DNA of 64,000 nucleotides from contig NZ_JBGKAC010000001.1 of assembly GCF_041361465.1 (NCBI RefSeq), forward strand, positions 124,001 to 188,000, written 5' to 3'. Below, piece by piece: positions 18,101-26,569 of the stretch. Source of the DNA: Halobaculum sp. MBLA0143 (lineage in GTDB: Archaea > Halobacteriota > Halobacteria > Halobacteriales > Haloferacaceae). The notes below the pieces were generated by a model. It was not told the origin of the DNA. It made no database searches and worked only from the letters and a program-made list of their open reading frames with translations. The translations under genes were made by a program, and so were the position numbers. The first letter of the stretch is position 1. Every line of letters starts with the position of its first letter.

Positions 18101-18628
18101 CTGTTGTCGGACCGCTACGACCGCGGCTCGGGGGCAGACGGGGACCACCCCGTCTGGCGCCGCGAGGGGGTGCGCTACTGGATCAACCCGATGCTGGAAC
18201 GGCTGTACGACGCCCGCGAGGTGACCGCGCTGTGGTTCGACTCGGAGCTAGAGCGCCGAACGGCGTTTCTCGTGCTCCAGTCGTCGCCGTACTACGTGTA
18301 CTGGTCGGCGTACGGCAACCAACACCACCACACCTGGACGCAGCTGTCGGCGTTCCCGTGGCCGGACGACGACCGCGTCCGGGCGGCGGCCGACCGGATC
18401 GACGCGCTGTCTCGGCGGCTGTGGGACGGAATGGTGGAGAGCTACACGGAGACGACCCGAGGAACGGGTAGCTTCGACACCGGACGGGTCCGCGAGACGG
18501 TCGGCGAGGTCGACACGCTCGTCGGGGAGCTGTACGGGCTCTCCGACGAGCAAGTGGCGTACGCGACGGCGTACCTCACGGACCTGGGGCCGGGGCTGGG
18601 GCGGGCGGGCTACGACGAGCCGGGGTAG
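15146..18628 (+). CDS. Type IIG restriction-modification enzyme (Eco57I-like)
   Basis: The 1160-residue single chain combines nuclease and methyltransferase. The N-terminus has a PD-(D/E)xK-type site: PDFRL (Asp95), then VVGEAK with Glu110 and Lys112. A helical connector leads to the methyltransferase with AdoMet motif [10 protein letters not shown] (Asp500-Gly504) and the catalytic N6-adenine motif NPPYG (Asn814). The C-terminal 300 residues would be the target recognition domain. One protein of this kind both cuts and protects DNA, so no separate methylase is needed, and none is present. It starts 91 bases after tRNA-His and its end overlaps the end of the convergent protease gene. Confidence 0.9.
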   Translation: MRSVESDERDTTERVVTALTDAVAELADEMETDAFEAVVSGGASPTSDDLDALPESWTEDALIRPLLSAVGVEKAPGRPCDRREVDGDIRWEIPDFRLVDDDWGFSVVGEAKPPGRLEEAETDLLEEYLTSKAWPDFGVATTGVEWVVYRAEHGGDFLEFQEAARVDFGDTLRGLARERGHLPSSPPDRVETGPVERFGEQFSPDALDRLLTEEAPREFRERRRRSVDDFYDRYVELLFGEGERTDCAVSLRAAVSTPPGTEDRRRDLFVVSLVNRLLFVRLLELRGVLEPGLLVDLVDEYESRADDSPGTLYGAVVEPLFYELLNTPPSERAPKHRTGRFSEVPYLNGGLFREPTPPESEFRVPDAPLTAVVRELVAGIDLDDAEFDPALLGSVFEKTINHIGGETGRQAEVGAYYTPADVTRHVTERTVDAKVHDLAVETFAANPGEGYDSETVREAVAETELQTLLREVETGPGAFGESHAALSALLDAVGDLTVLDPACGSGHFLTTAMEELHRVQYSLLRGLDDGRPPSDERLYEAKRRLALNVVHGVDVDAVAVEIARLRVWLKMIDDGYDQTYGRLPNVDVNVVRGNSLVGLPILSAGSTQVTGRTFDDRLDRLAAARTEYLDGETADRSQVAALTEDLREDCNEVYLNALTHTVETTVREPETLDATFADVPAGEVYPTLSSVRARRLVDGEPAALGGEDKERLARAGFEWQSWRDRNRSARLDVDRVLSASDTATSRPDRAATLLDDLRRLLADGYTLELERQPTPYDLAGADAAPVHWGAQFPELRRDDAGGLPSISVDVVLGNPPYGDVLPDAERAFTAPYRTGSIREVSAQFVERQLQLLDDDGYLGNVTTLRLFYQSSLESFHDLLRDRLETADVACFGSRPAKLFDDADVRVALLTGRRGDGDGEIRTSRMRLFTEATRGECFDTLSYASTEGLVLRDRIGGDGDGGPILPKVGTETVRGLLSRLRGQSDELLSDRYDRGSGADGDHPVWRREGVRYWINPMLERLYDAREVTALWFDSELERRTAFLVLQSSPYYVYWSAYGNQHHHTWTQLSAFPWPDDDRVRAAADRIDALSRRLWDGMVESYTETTRGTGSFDTGRVRETVGEVDTLVGELYGLSDEQVAYATAYLTDLGPGLGRAGYDEPG

Positions 18629-19794
18629 CTTGTCTCCCCGCGGTCGCGGTACCGGCCCGGGCCGCCGACGCGGCCGCCGCGGCTGATGATGTCGAAGGCG
18701 TCCATCAGGTCCGTCCGGGAGATGAGTCCGACGAGGTCGCCGTCGTCGTCGACGACGATCAGTCGGCCGACCCCGTCGTCCTGCATCGCCCGCAGCGCCT
18801 GGATCGCCTCCGTCCGCGGCCCGACGCTGGCAATCTCCGTCGCCATCACGTCGCCGACGGGGTAGGCGTCCTGCTCCACCTCGCGGACACTCTGGGCGTC
18901 TTCCAGGGTGACCATTCCGACGAGTCGGTCGTTCTCGACGACCGGGTAGCCGGTGTGGCGCTCCTGGACCATCCGACTCAACAGCTCGGCGACGCTGGTG
19001 CGTGGCGCCACCGTCTTCACCTCCGAGGCTGGCGTCATGATGTCGCCGACGGTCACGTCCTCCAGGGCGGCCTGGAGAGCGGTCTGTTGGGCCTCGCCGG
19101 AGGCGGCGACGTAGACGAACAAGGCGAGCCCGACGAGCAGCCAGTCCTGCGAGAGGATACCGAAGAAACCCATCAGGAACGCGAACACCTTCCCCACGTC
19201 GGCGGCGATCTTCGTCGCCTTCGGGTACGAGTAGGTGCTGGCCAGGAGCGCCCTGAGCACCCGCCCCCCGTCCATCGGGAACCCCGGGAGCATGTTGAAC
19301 ACGGCCAAGACGACGTTCATCAGCGCGAGGTAGCCGACGACGAACGCGACCGTCTCCGGCAGGGAGACGGTCGAGGCGACCGCGCCGAACGCGACGCCGA
19401 GCCCGACGCTGACGGCCGGCCCGGCCAACGCGATCACGAACTCGGCGCGCCAGTCGTCGGGGTTGTCCTCGAACTGGGCGACGCCGCCGAACAGCCACAG
19501 CGTGATCGACTCGATCCCGTAGCCGTACCGGAGCGCGGCGAACGAGTGGCCGAACTCGTGGAGTAAGACGGAGCCGAACAGCCCGACGGCGGCCCCGGCT
19601 CCGAGTGCGAGCGGGAGCAGCCCACCGGTGAGCGTCCCCGGAGCGATGCCGAGCCCCAGGAGACCGTTGAGCGGGTCGATCAGCCGCCCCACCTGTTGGC
19701 CGATCAGCCAGGCGAACACCGGCAGGATGACGAGGAACGTCCAGTTCAACTGGATCGGAATGCCGGCGACGCGGCCGACGCGGATACCTCGCAT
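18610..19794 (-). CDS. Site-2 protease family metalloprotease with two CBS domains
   Basis: The 394-residue protein has membrane helices at about 13-35, 57-78, 120-140, 148-170 and 205-230. The zinc motif HEFGH is at residues 79-83, and the third ligand Asp175 lies in [11 protein letters not shown], as in S2P intramembrane proteases. Two CBS domains (about 250-305 and 312-368) probably sense an adenine nucleotide. The ATG at 19794 gives the conserved start ([14 protein letters not shown]); an ATG 27 bases upstream at 19821 is better placed for a TATA-like AATCAAT and is possible. Substrate unknown. Confidence 0.9.
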   Translation of the reverse strand: MRGIRVGRVAGIPIQLNWTFLVILPVFAWLIGQQVGRLIDPLNGLLGLGIAPGTLTGGLLPLALGAGAAVGLFGSVLLHEFGHSFAALRYGYGIESITLWLFGGVAQFEDNPDDWRAEFVIALAGPAVSVGLGVAFGAVASTVSLPETVAFVVGYLALMNVVLAVFNMLPGFPMDGGRVLRALLASTYSYPKATKIAADVGKVFAFLMGFFGILSQDWLLVGLALFVYVAASGEAQQTALQAALEDVTVGDIMTPASEVKTVAPRTSVAELLSRMVQERHTGYPVVENDRLVGMVTLEDAQSVREVEQDAYPVGDVMATEIASVGPRTEAIQALRAMQDDGVGRLIVVDDDGDLVGLISRTDLMDAFDIISRGGRVGGPGRYRDRGETSYPGSS

Positions 19795-19877
19795 ACCCGA
19801 CACTCCGTGCCCGCGGGTCATAAACCCGAGTGTCGGGGGGCGGCAGATTGATTCCGGTCGTGACCGAACGGACGGCC

Positions 19878-20276
19878 GTGACAGACACGACACAGTCGAC
19901 GGACGACGGACCGGGCCCGACCGTTCGGGACGCAGACGGGGTGTCGGCGGAGCCGGTCGACGCCGCCGAGGGGCTGTCGAAGGCCGTGTTGGTGGACGAG
20001 ACGGACGGCGCACCGAACTTCGCGCTCCGGCGGTTCCGGCTGGCCCCCGGCGCGAGCGTGCCGGCACACACGAACGCGGTGGAACACGAACAGTACGTCC
20101 TGTCGGGAGAGTACACTGTCGAAATCGACGACGAGGAACACACGGTGTCTCGGGGGGACGCGCTCCTGATCCCGGCCGGCACCGTCCACGCGTACGACAA
20201 CGCCGGCGACGAGCCGGGGTCGTTCCTCTGTGTGGTGCCGAACGGCGACGACGAGATCGACCTCGTGGACAGCTAG
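19878..20276 (+). CDS. Cupin domain protein
   Basis: The 132-residue product from the GTG at 19878 has a single cupin fold. It shows the two metal motifs, [15 protein letters not shown] and [16 protein letters not shown], with His and Glu ligands. Members range from small-molecule dioxygenases to sugar or metal binders, so the role is open. It is divergent from the site-2 protease gene, with AGATTGATTCC between them as a possible shared promoter. It converges on pyrD with a 4-base overlap. Upstream GTGs at 19830 and 19860 are alternatives. Confidence 0.82.
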   Translation: MTDTTQSTDDGPGPTVRDADGVSAEPVDAAEGLSKAVLVDETDGAPNFALRRFRLAPGASVPAHTNAVEHEQYVLSGEYTVEIDDEEHTVSRGDALLIPAGTVHAYDNAGDEPGSFLCVVPNGDDEIDLVDS

Positions 20277-21331
20277 AGGTCGGCGCCGACGGCGTCCTCG
20301 ACGGAGTCGAACCCGTCGCGCTCCAGCAGCTCCAGGAGTCCACGATTTATGTCGCGGGCGACGGTCGGCCCCTCGAACACGAGCGCGGTGTACAGTTGGA
20401 CGACGCTGGCGCCGGCGCGGATCTTGGCGTACGCGCCGGCGGCGTCGCTCACCCCGCCGACGCCGATCACGGGCACGTCCACTCGTTCGGCGACGAACCG
20501 GACGAGTTCCGTCGCCCGGCCCTCGATGGGGGCGCCGGAGAGCCCGCCCCGCTCTGCCTGCCGGGGGTCGTCGACGTCGTCTCGTTCCGTCGTCGTGTTC
20601 GTCACGACGACGCCGTCGAGCCCGAGGTCGGAGACGACCGCGAGCGCCTCCTCCGTCGCGGCCGTCGAGAGGTCCGGCGACAGCTTCACCAACAACGGGT
20701 TCGCCCCGGCGTCCCGGAGCTCTCCCAGGATCGACTCCAGGGCCGAGCGGTTCTGGAGCGAGCGGAGCCCGGGCGTGTTCGGGCTGGAGACGTTGACGAC
20801 CGTGTAGTCGGCGTGGTCGCCGACACGGTCGTAGGTGTAGCGGTAGTCGTCGGCGGCCTCCGACAACGGCGTCGACTTGGACTTCCCGACGTTGACGCCG
20901 ACTGGCACCGGCGGCGCGGGCTCGCGGGCGAGCCTGTCGCCGACGGCGTCGGCGCCCTCGTTGTTGAACCCCATGCGGTTGACCACGGCATCGGCCTCCG
21001 GCAGCCGGAACATCCGGGGGCGACGGTTGCCGGACTGGCGTTCGGCGGTGACCCCGCCGACCTCGACGTGACCGAACCCCAGTGCGGCGAGGAACCGCGG
21101 CACGTGGGCGTTCTTGTCGAAGCCGGCCGCGACACCGACCGGCGTGGGAAACTCCAGCCCCCACAGCTCCGTCGACAGCCGGGGGTCGCGGACGGTCAGG
21201 GTCCGCTCCAGTGCAGACTGGACGGGAGTGTCCTGGACGGTCCGCATCAGGCGGTGTGTGAGTCCGTGGGCCGTCTCCGGCGGCAGTGCGAACAGTGCTG
21301 GCTTCAGTCGGTCGTACAGAGTCGTGCTCAC
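20273..21331 (-). CDS. pyrD: Dihydroorotate dehydrogenase (quinone), class 2
   Basis: It oxidises dihydroorotate to orotate in pyrimidine synthesis and passes electrons to the quinone pool. The 352-residue product has the class 2 N-terminal helices, the FMN-site motif [10 protein letters not shown] and the catalytic Ser in [11 protein letters not shown]. It continues with VKLSPD, VVTNTT, GGLSG and the phosphate-binding GVGGVSDA and [11 protein letters not shown]. It lies 8 bases downstream of a small AbrB-like gene on the same strand, so the two probably share a transcript. Confidence 0.95.
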   Translation of the reverse strand: MSTTLYDRLKPALFALPPETAHGLTHRLMRTVQDTPVQSALERTLTVRDPRLSTELWGLEFPTPVGVAAGFDKNAHVPRFLAALGFGHVEVGGVTAERQSGNRRPRMFRLPEADAVVNRMGFNNEGADAVGDRLAREPAPPVPVGVNVGKSKSTPLSEAADDYRYTYDRVGDHADYTVVNVSSPNTPGLRSLQNRSALESILGELRDAGANPLLVKLSPDLSTAATEEALAVVSDLGLDGVVVTNTTTERDDVDDPRQAERGGLSGAPIEGRATELVRFVAERVDVPVIGVGGVSDAAGAYAKIRAGASVVQLYTALVFEGPTVARDINRGLLELLERDGFDSVEDAVGADL

Positions 21332-21339
21332 GGGCCCTC

Positions 21340-21537
21340 TCAGAAGTCGTGTTCCACGTCGTCCGGGTCCGCCTGTTGAATGATGATCTTCCCGTCTCGC
21401 ACACGGACGAAGACCTCGTCACCGATATCCATCCCCGCGACGGCGAGTTCGTCCTCGTGGAGGTTCACGTGAACGTTGTGGTACTCCCCGTCTTCGTCCT
21501 TGGCCCCACTCGGGCTGAGCGTCTTCTTCCGGACCAT
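21340..21537 (-). CDS. Small AbrB/SpoVT-like protein
   Basis: The 65-residue product contains VHVNLHEDELAVAGMDIGDEVFVRVRDGKIIIQQA. Its pattern of a beta-strand, a GDEV turn and a KIII strand recalls the swapped-hairpin AbrB fold, usually DNA-binding. It starts with ATG and precedes pyrD by 8 bases, so it might regulate or simply accompany that gene. A role beyond this is guesswork. Confidence 0.72.
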   Translation of the reverse strand: MVRKKTLSPSGAKDEDGEYHNVHVNLHEDELAVAGMDIGDEVFVRVRDGKIIIQQADPDDVEHDF

Positions 21538-21633
21538 CGACCTTCGTACTGCGGCTATTCGCCGTACGCCCTACAAAAGTCTTGGTTTCGGGCCTGCGGA
21601 AGGGCTTTTCACGCCGCGGGCCGTTGCATCCCC

Positions 21634-22572
21634 GTGACACGGGCCCGTCTCCTCGTCGTCTGTGTGGTCGTGGTCGTCGCCGGCTGTGGCGGGCTCGCCG
21701 GCTCCGACGGCGCCGACGGCAACACGGTCAATCCGGCACTGGAGGGGACGCCGACGGCGACTCCGACGCCCACGGCCTCGCCCGTACCGACGCCGACCGT
21801 GTCGCCGACTCCGACCGAGACCCCGACGCTCCCGGAGGCACTGCCGCCGGCGTTGGGGCCGGAGACGGTCGACGCCGGTCGGCTCGCGGCGAGTCACGCC
21901 CGGAGCCTCGCCTCGCAGTCCCGGACGGTCGTCCGGACGATCACGGTGCGGTCGACCGACGGAGAGCTGTTGGGCCGGAGCCGTGTCGTCCTCCGGGACG
22001 ACGGCGACCCCCGCGGCGGACGACTGGCGGTGGTCCAGACCGTCTCCGGCCCACGCCCGGGTGCCGTCGACCTGGGTGAGCGCAACGTCAGCTACTGGGG
22101 CAACGACAGTCTGACCGTCTCCCGGACGGAGTCGGCCGACGGCAACGTGACGTACGGCTTCGACCGGACGCCGTTCCCCCCCATCGCCCGTTCGGACACG
22201 ACCGGCCAGGCGGCCGTCGCGTTCGCGTTCCGAGCGGCGAACGTCACCCGCGTGAGCCGCGTCGGGACGACCGACCCCGTGTTCCTCGTGGAGGGGTCGG
22301 CGGCCGTCGACTCGGCGTACGAGGCGTACGACGTGCGACTGACGGCGACGGTGGAGCCGAGCGGCGTCGTCCGGTCGTTCGAGGTGACGTACACCCGCGA
22401 CCGGGGCGGCCAGCTCCGGCGGGTCACCCGACGGTTCCGGGTGACGAACCGCGACGCGACGACCGTCTCGCGGCCGTCGTGGTACAGACAGGCGGTCGCG
22501 GCCGGGACGGACGGGGAGACGGCGACTCCGCGGACCCGAGTGGGCCCACGCCCGTGTGCCGGAGTGGCATAG
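21634..22572 (+). CDS. Haloarchaeal lipoprotein, unknown function
   Basis: From the GTG at 21634 the 312-residue product begins with a short basic start, a Val-rich hydrophobic stretch and a lipobox VVAGC (Cys18). It is therefore exported and lipid-anchored outside the cell. A Thr/Pro linker (about residues 35-70) follows, as in many haloarchaeal lipoproteins. The rest is a beta-rich outer domain with several N-x-T/S sites (for example NVTY, NVTR) that could be glycosylated. The C-terminus runs to within 36 bases of the next gene. Confidence 0.8.
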   Translation: MTRARLLVVCVVVVVAGCGGLAGSDGADGNTVNPALEGTPTATPTPTASPVPTPTVSPTPTETPTLPEALPPALGPETVDAGRLAASHARSLASQSRTVVRTITVRSTDGELLGRSRVVLRDDGDPRGGRLAVVQTVSGPRPGAVDLGERNVSYWGNDSLTVSRTESADGNVTYGFDRTPFPPIARSDTTGQAAVAFAFRAANVTRVSRVGTTDPVFLVEGSAAVDSAYEAYDVRLTATVEPSGVVRSFEVTYTRDRGGQLRRVTRRFRVTNRDATTVSRPSWYRQAVAAGTDGETATPRTRVGPRPCAGVA

Positions 22573-22607
22573 AAACCGTTTTCCGCAATACTCGCCACCA
22601 CCCCGGT

Positions 22608-24374
22608 ATGCGAGTCCACGTCGGAGCGGGAGCCACAGACGAGGAGGCGTCCGCCATCGCGTCGGCGCTGGCCGAACACCTCGCCGTCGAGGTGGAGGTA
22701 GTGGTCGGCGACGGGGAGGAGCCGGCCGCGGCCGCGACGCCGCCGGAACCGGACTACCCGGTCGACGACGGCAAACGGCCGGGCGACCGGGAACGACAGC
22801 TCCGCCAGGAGGTCGACGACATCCTCTCGGGCGGTCCACAGAAGTACAAGGACCGACTCCCGGACCAGGGGAAGCTGTTCGTCCGCGACCGACTGAACCT
22901 CTGGTTCGGCGACCCCGACGGTGACCCCGGGGACGCGTTGACGTTCGAGGACGGTCGGTTCGCCAACTTCGACGACTGGCACCCGGACTCGCCGGAGACG
23001 ACGGACCCGACGGAGAGCGACCGCATCCCCGCCGACGGACTCATCACCGGCGGCGCGGAGTTCGAGGGGCGCGACATCCACGTCATGGCCAACGACTTCA
23101 CGGTGAAGGCGGGGTCGATGGCCGCGAAGGGGGTCGAGAAGTTCCTCCGGATGCAACAACGCGCGCTGAAGAACGGCAAGCCGGTCGTCTACCTGATGGA
23201 CTCCTCCGGCGGTCGGATCGACCAACAGACCGGCTTCTTCGCCAACCGCGAGGGGATCGGGAAGTACTACTACAACCACTCGATGCTGTCCGGGCGGGTG
23301 CCACAGATCTGTGTGCTGTACGGGCCTTGCATCGCCGGCGCGGCGTACACCCCGGTGTTCGCCGACTTCACGATCATGGTGGAGGGGATGTCGGCGATGG
23401 CCATCGCCTCGCCCCGGATGGTGAAGATGGTCACCGGCGAGGAGATCGAGATGGACGACCTCGGCGGCCCGGCGGTCCACGCCAAGTACTCCGGCAGCGC
23501 GGACCTCGTCGCCGACGACGAGGCCCACGCCCGGCAGTTGGTCGCGGAGCTGATCTCGTACCTCCCGGACGTGGCCGGCGAGGACCCGCCGCGGGCGGAC
23601 CCGGAGCCGCCGGCACTGGACCCACGCGGGACGGACGCGGTCATCCCGGACGCCCCGAATCGGGCGTACGACGTGACCGACCTGATCGAACGGGTCGTGG
23701 ACGCGGAGTCGGTGTTCGAGCTGAAGCCGGAGTACGGCCCGGAGATCGTCACTGCGTTCGCCCGGATCGACGGCCGGCCGGTGGGGATCGTCGCCAACCA
23801 ACCCGCCGAGCGGTCGGGGGCGATCTTCCCCGACGCCGCCGAGAAGGCCGCGGAGTTCATCTGGACGTGTGACGCCTACGAGATCCCCCTGCTGTACCTC
23901 TGTGACACGCCGGGGTTCATGGCCGGCTCACAGGTGGAGAAAGACGCCATTCTGGAGAAGGGGAAGAAGTTCATCTACGCCACCTCCGCCGCGACCGTCC
24001 CCCAGCAGACGGTGGTCGTCCGGAAGGCGTACGGCGCCGGGATCTACGCGATGGGTGGCCCGGCCTACGAGCCGGAGTCCGTGCTGGGGCTCCCCTCCGG
24101 CGAGATCGCCATCATGGGGCCGGAGGCGGCGATCAACGCCGTCTACGCCAACGAACTCGCGGACATCGAAGACGAGGACGCCCGTGCGGAACGCGAACAG
24201 GAGCTACGCGAGGAGTACCGTCGGGACATCGACGTCCACCGGATGGCGAGCGAGGTGGTGATCGACGACGTGATCGAGCCGTCGACGCTCCGCGAGGAGC
24301 TGGTCAACCGGTTCGACTTCTACGCCGACATCGACAAGAGCGTGCCGGAGAAGAAACACGGGACGATCCTGTAG
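22608..24374 (+). CDS. Acyl-CoA (propionyl/acetyl-CoA) carboxylase, carboxyltransferase subunit with N-terminal extension
   Basis: This 588-residue biotin-dependent carboxyltransferase transfers CO2 from carboxybiotin to an acyl-CoA. Two crotonase-like halves are visible. The first has MDSSGGRIDQQ, GPCIAGAAYTP and DLGGPAVHAKYSG. The second has GIVANQPAERSGAIFPDAAEKAAEFI, CDTPGFMAGSQVE and MGPEAAINAVY. Residues 1-40 are not part of the normal core. They read like the small epsilon/PccX subunit (ATDEEASAIASALAEHL), joined by a Pro/Ala/Glu linker. No biotin carboxylase or carrier gene is adjacent, so the alpha subunit must be elsewhere. Confidence 0.92.
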   Translation: MRVHVGAGATDEEASAIASALAEHLAVEVEVVVGDGEEPAAAATPPEPDYPVDDGKRPGDRERQLRQEVDDILSGGPQKYKDRLPDQGKLFVRDRLNLWFGDPDGDPGDALTFEDGRFANFDDWHPDSPETTDPTESDRIPADGLITGGAEFEGRDIHVMANDFTVKAGSMAAKGVEKFLRMQQRALKNGKPVVYLMDSSGGRIDQQTGFFANREGIGKYYYNHSMLSGRVPQICVLYGPCIAGAAYTPVFADFTIMVEGMSAMAIASPRMVKMVTGEEIEMDDLGGPAVHAKYSGSADLVADDEAHARQLVAELISYLPDVAGEDPPRADPEPPALDPRGTDAVIPDAPNRAYDVTDLIERVVDAESVFELKPEYGPEIVTAFARIDGRPVGIVANQPAERSGAIFPDAAEKAAEFIWTCDAYEIPLLYLCDTPGFMAGSQVEKDAILEKGKKFIYATSAATVPQQTVVVRKAYGAGIYAMGGPAYEPESVLGLPSGEIAIMGPEAAINAVYANELADIEDEDARAEREQELREEYRRDIDVHRMASEVVIDDVIEPSTLREELVNRFDFYADIDKSVPEKKHGTIL

Positions 24375-24383
24375 CCGGCTGGT

Positions 24384-24869
24384 TCACCCACTCCCGACCC
24401 GACTCTCGCGGGCGTCACGGAACACGACGAGCGCCAGCGCCAGCAGTCCCAGGTCCCGCGCGATCACGTCGCCGAACGCGCCGGTCGTCAGCCACACGAC
24501 ACCGAGGTACGCGATCGTCGCAGACAGCGACACCCACGCGACGGTCGCGGCGAACGCGGTGTAGCGATCCGCGAGCAACAGTCCGGCGAACCCCAGCTCC
24601 AGCCAGCCGTTGAGCAGCATGAACTGGACGGGCGTGACGACGAGGAACGGCGCGAGCCAGTCGGTGACGTACGCCGCCCAGTCGCCCGGTTGGAGCAGTT
24701 TGTGGGCGCCGGCGGCGACGAGCATCGCCGCGAGCCCGAGTCGGGCGAGCGTCGCCGGCGCGGGCAACGCCACGGCCACGCGATCCGCGACGGTGCCGGC
24801 GCTGTCGACGAGCGTACCCGCGGCCGCGACGAGCGAGCCCACGGCGCCGTCGGGCGCGGCGGCCGTCAC
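24384..24869 (-). CDS. DoxX-like membrane protein
   Basis: The 161-residue protein has four hydrophobic helices after a short Ala-rich N-terminus. LARLGLAAMLVAAGAHKLLQP starts the DoxX-like pattern. The helices LLNGWLELGFAGLLLADRY and the C-terminal DLGLLALALVVFRDA complete it. DoxX relatives include quinol oxidase subunits and many proteins of unknown role. Its start overlaps the stop of the MaoC-like gene by 4 bases, so the two are translationally coupled. Confidence 0.75.
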   Translation of the reverse strand: MTAAAPDGAVGSLVAAAGTLVDSAGTVADRVAVALPAPATLARLGLAAMLVAAGAHKLLQPGDWAAYVTDWLAPFLVVTPVQFMLLNGWLELGFAGLLLADRYTAFAATVAWVSLSATIAYLGVVWLTTGAFGDVIARDLGLLALALVVFRDARESRVGSG

Positions 24870-25417
24870 GACTCGGCGTCCCGTTTCAGCGACAACACGG
24901 TCCGCTCGAACGAGCAGACGAGCACGTCGCCGTCGTCGGTCACCTCGCTGGGGTCGGCGCTGCCGCCGTCGTAGTCGCCGGTTGCGGGGTCGGCGTCGGC
25001 GACTTTGAACGCCTCGACGCGCATGGTGACGACACCGCGTTCGCCGTCACTCGTCTCGCGTTTGTCCGTGACGGTCGAGCGTGCGCGGATCGTGTCGCCG
25101 TGGAAGACGGGGTTGGGGTGAGACACGTCGTCGTACGAGAGATTGGCGACGATCGTGCCGTCGGTGGTCTCGGGGATAGAGACGCCGACGGCGACGCTCA
25201 TCGTGAGGAGGCCGTTGACGATCCGCTCGCCGAACTGGGTGTCGCCGGCGAAGTCGGCGTCCAGGTGGAGCGGTTGTTGGTTCATCGTCGTGTCACAGAA
25301 CACCTGGTTGTCGCGCTCGCTGATCGTCCGGCGGCGCTCGTGGTCGACGGTCTCTCCGACGGTGAACGCCTCGTAGTAGCGTCCGGTCACGCCCGGACGG
25401 TCGGCCGGCGGGGACAT
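24866..25417 (-). CDS. MaoC-like enoyl-CoA hydratase/dehydratase
   Basis: The 183-residue product from the ATG at 25417 is a single hot-dog domain. It carries a hydratase-2-like motif (QVFCDTTMNQQPLHLDADFA) and NPVFHGDTIRARSTV. Such enzymes add water to enoyl-CoA substrates. The divergent neighbour 55 bases away is a CitE-like lyase, and the pair together suggests hydration of mesaconyl- or similar CoA followed by C-C cleavage. That pathway link is inference. The gene is coupled to a DoxX-like gene downstream. Confidence 0.82.
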   Translation of the reverse strand: MSPPADRPGVTGRYYEAFTVGETVDHERRRTISERDNQVFCDTTMNQQPLHLDADFAGDTQFGERIVNGLLTMSVAVGVSIPETTDGTIVANLSYDDVSHPNPVFHGDTIRARSTVTDKRETSDGERGVVTMRVEAFKVADADPATGDYDGGSADPSEVTDDGDVLVCSFERTVLSLKRDAES

Positions 25418-25472
25418 AGACCCCCCGGAGCCGACCGGAAGCTTCGAACGGCAGGCGGCCGAGGGTGCGGGC

Positions 25473-26324
25473 GTGTCCAGACGCAGTCTCCTGTTCTCGC
25501 CCGGCGACCAGCCCGAACTCGTCCGGAAGGCGCCCCGCGCGGACCCGGACGTGATCGCAGTAGACTTGGAGGACGCCGTCGCGCCGGACGCGCTGCCGGC
25601 GGCCCGCGAGGCGGTTGCAGAGCTGTTGGCGGACCCGGAGTTCCAGCCGGACGCGGAGGTGTGTGTCCGGCTGTCCGGGACGGAGCCGGCGGCGGACGCG
25701 GACGCCCTCGTGGACGCGCCGCCGGACTCGGTGATGCTGGCGAAGGCGAGCGGCGCAGACGACGTGGCGGCGACGGCGGAGCTGTTGGCCGAGCGAGGAC
25801 TCGACTGTCCGGTGTTGGCGCTCGTCGAGACCGCTCGGGGGGTGACCGAGGCCGTCGAAATCGCCGACCACCCGGCGACGGACGCGCTCGTGTTCGGCGC
25901 GGAGGATCTGGCGGCGGACGTGGGAGCGACCCGAACGAGCGAGGGGACGGAGGTGGTGTACGCCCGCCAACGGGTCGTCACCGCGGCTGCGGCCGCCGGA
26001 GTCGACGCGATCGACACGCTGTACACGGACTTCGAGGACGAGGCCGGGCTCCGAGCGGACACCCACACGGCCGTCGAGTTCGGCTACGACGGGAAGATGG
26101 CGATCCACCCGGCCCAGGTCGGCCCGATCAACGAGGCGTTCACCCCGGACGACGACCGGATCGCGTGGGCTCGCCGGGTGTTGGCGGCCCGGGACCGCGC
26201 AGCCGACGACGGCCGTGGCGTGTTCGAGGTGGACGGAGAGATGATCGACGCACCGCTGATCGCCCAGGCCGAGCGGGTCCGCGAGCGGGCGCTCGCGGCC
26301 GGCGTCTCCTTCGACGGTGGGTGA
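25473..26324 (+). CDS. HpcH/HpaI-CitE family lyase (malyl-CoA/citramalyl-CoA lyase-like)
   Basis: The 283-residue TIM-barrel protein starts RRSLLFSPGDQPELVRKA and shows DVIAVDLEDAVAP, with acidic metal ligands. Further on come LALVETARGV, LVFGAEDLAADVGA and GYDGKMAIHPAQV, the standard signature of the CitE-like lyases. Substrates in the family include malyl-CoA, beta-methylmalyl-CoA and citramalyl-CoA; haloarchaea use the second in the methylaspartate cycle. Glutamate dehydrogenase lies next downstream, which would fit, but the exact substrate is not proven. A tandem duplication covers the 3' end of the gene. Confidence 0.85.
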   Translation: MSRRSLLFSPGDQPELVRKAPRADPDVIAVDLEDAVAPDALPAAREAVAELLADPEFQPDAEVCVRLSGTEPAADADALVDAPPDSVMLAKASGADDVAATAELLAERGLDCPVLALVETARGVTEAVEIADHPATDALVFGAEDLAADVGATRTSEGTEVVYARQRVVTAAAAAGVDAIDTLYTDFEDEAGLRADTHTAVEFGYDGKMAIHPAQVGPINEAFTPDDDRIAWARRVLAARDRAADDGRGVFEVDGEMIDAPLIAQAERVRERALAAGVSFDGG

Positions 26325-26366
26325 CTCCCGACGGCGTCTCGTTCGACGCAGGTGAGTGACCCTCGA
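26301..26366 (+). repeat. Tandem duplication of the lyase 3' end
   Basis: GGCGTCTCCTTCGACGGTGG at 26301 is followed by stop and spacer. GGCGTCTCGTTCGACGCAGG then recurs from 26333, again with a GTGA(G)TGA-like end. The second copy encodes the same GVSFD tail in another frame position after the stop, pointing to a recent 32-base duplication. Confidence 0.55.
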
Positions 26367-26540
26367 CGCGGACGAGCGACCCGGGGCGCCGCTCACCCCG
26401 GAGTGCCCGGCGACAACTCGAACACGAGTCAGAATTCTGGCCGCTCTGGGCTTCTCCCGACCCTTCAGCCCGGGAACGGTACACACGGGGTGGATAATTA
26501 AGGTCGTAATAGGATTAGGTATGCGATTGATTCGGCAGGC

Positions 26541-26548
26541 TTACAAAC
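26541..26548 (+). promoter_or_regulatory. gdh promoter TATA box
   Basis: TTACAAAC lies 22-29 bases before the ATG of glutamate dehydrogenase. A second AT-rich stretch at 26493-26520 (GATAATTAAGG, GTAATAGGATTAGG) just upstream may hold a regulator site. Confidence 0.5.
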
Positions 26549-26569
26549 GCCGGTACCTCTCGCGTAGAT

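Noticed and set aside
15055-18700. attR-like copy of the tRNA-His 3' end downstream of the R-M gene
   Set aside because: I looked for the GGGTTCAATTCTCAC/ACCCGGAC end again after the gene and saw none, so integration at this tRNA is not supported by direct repeats.
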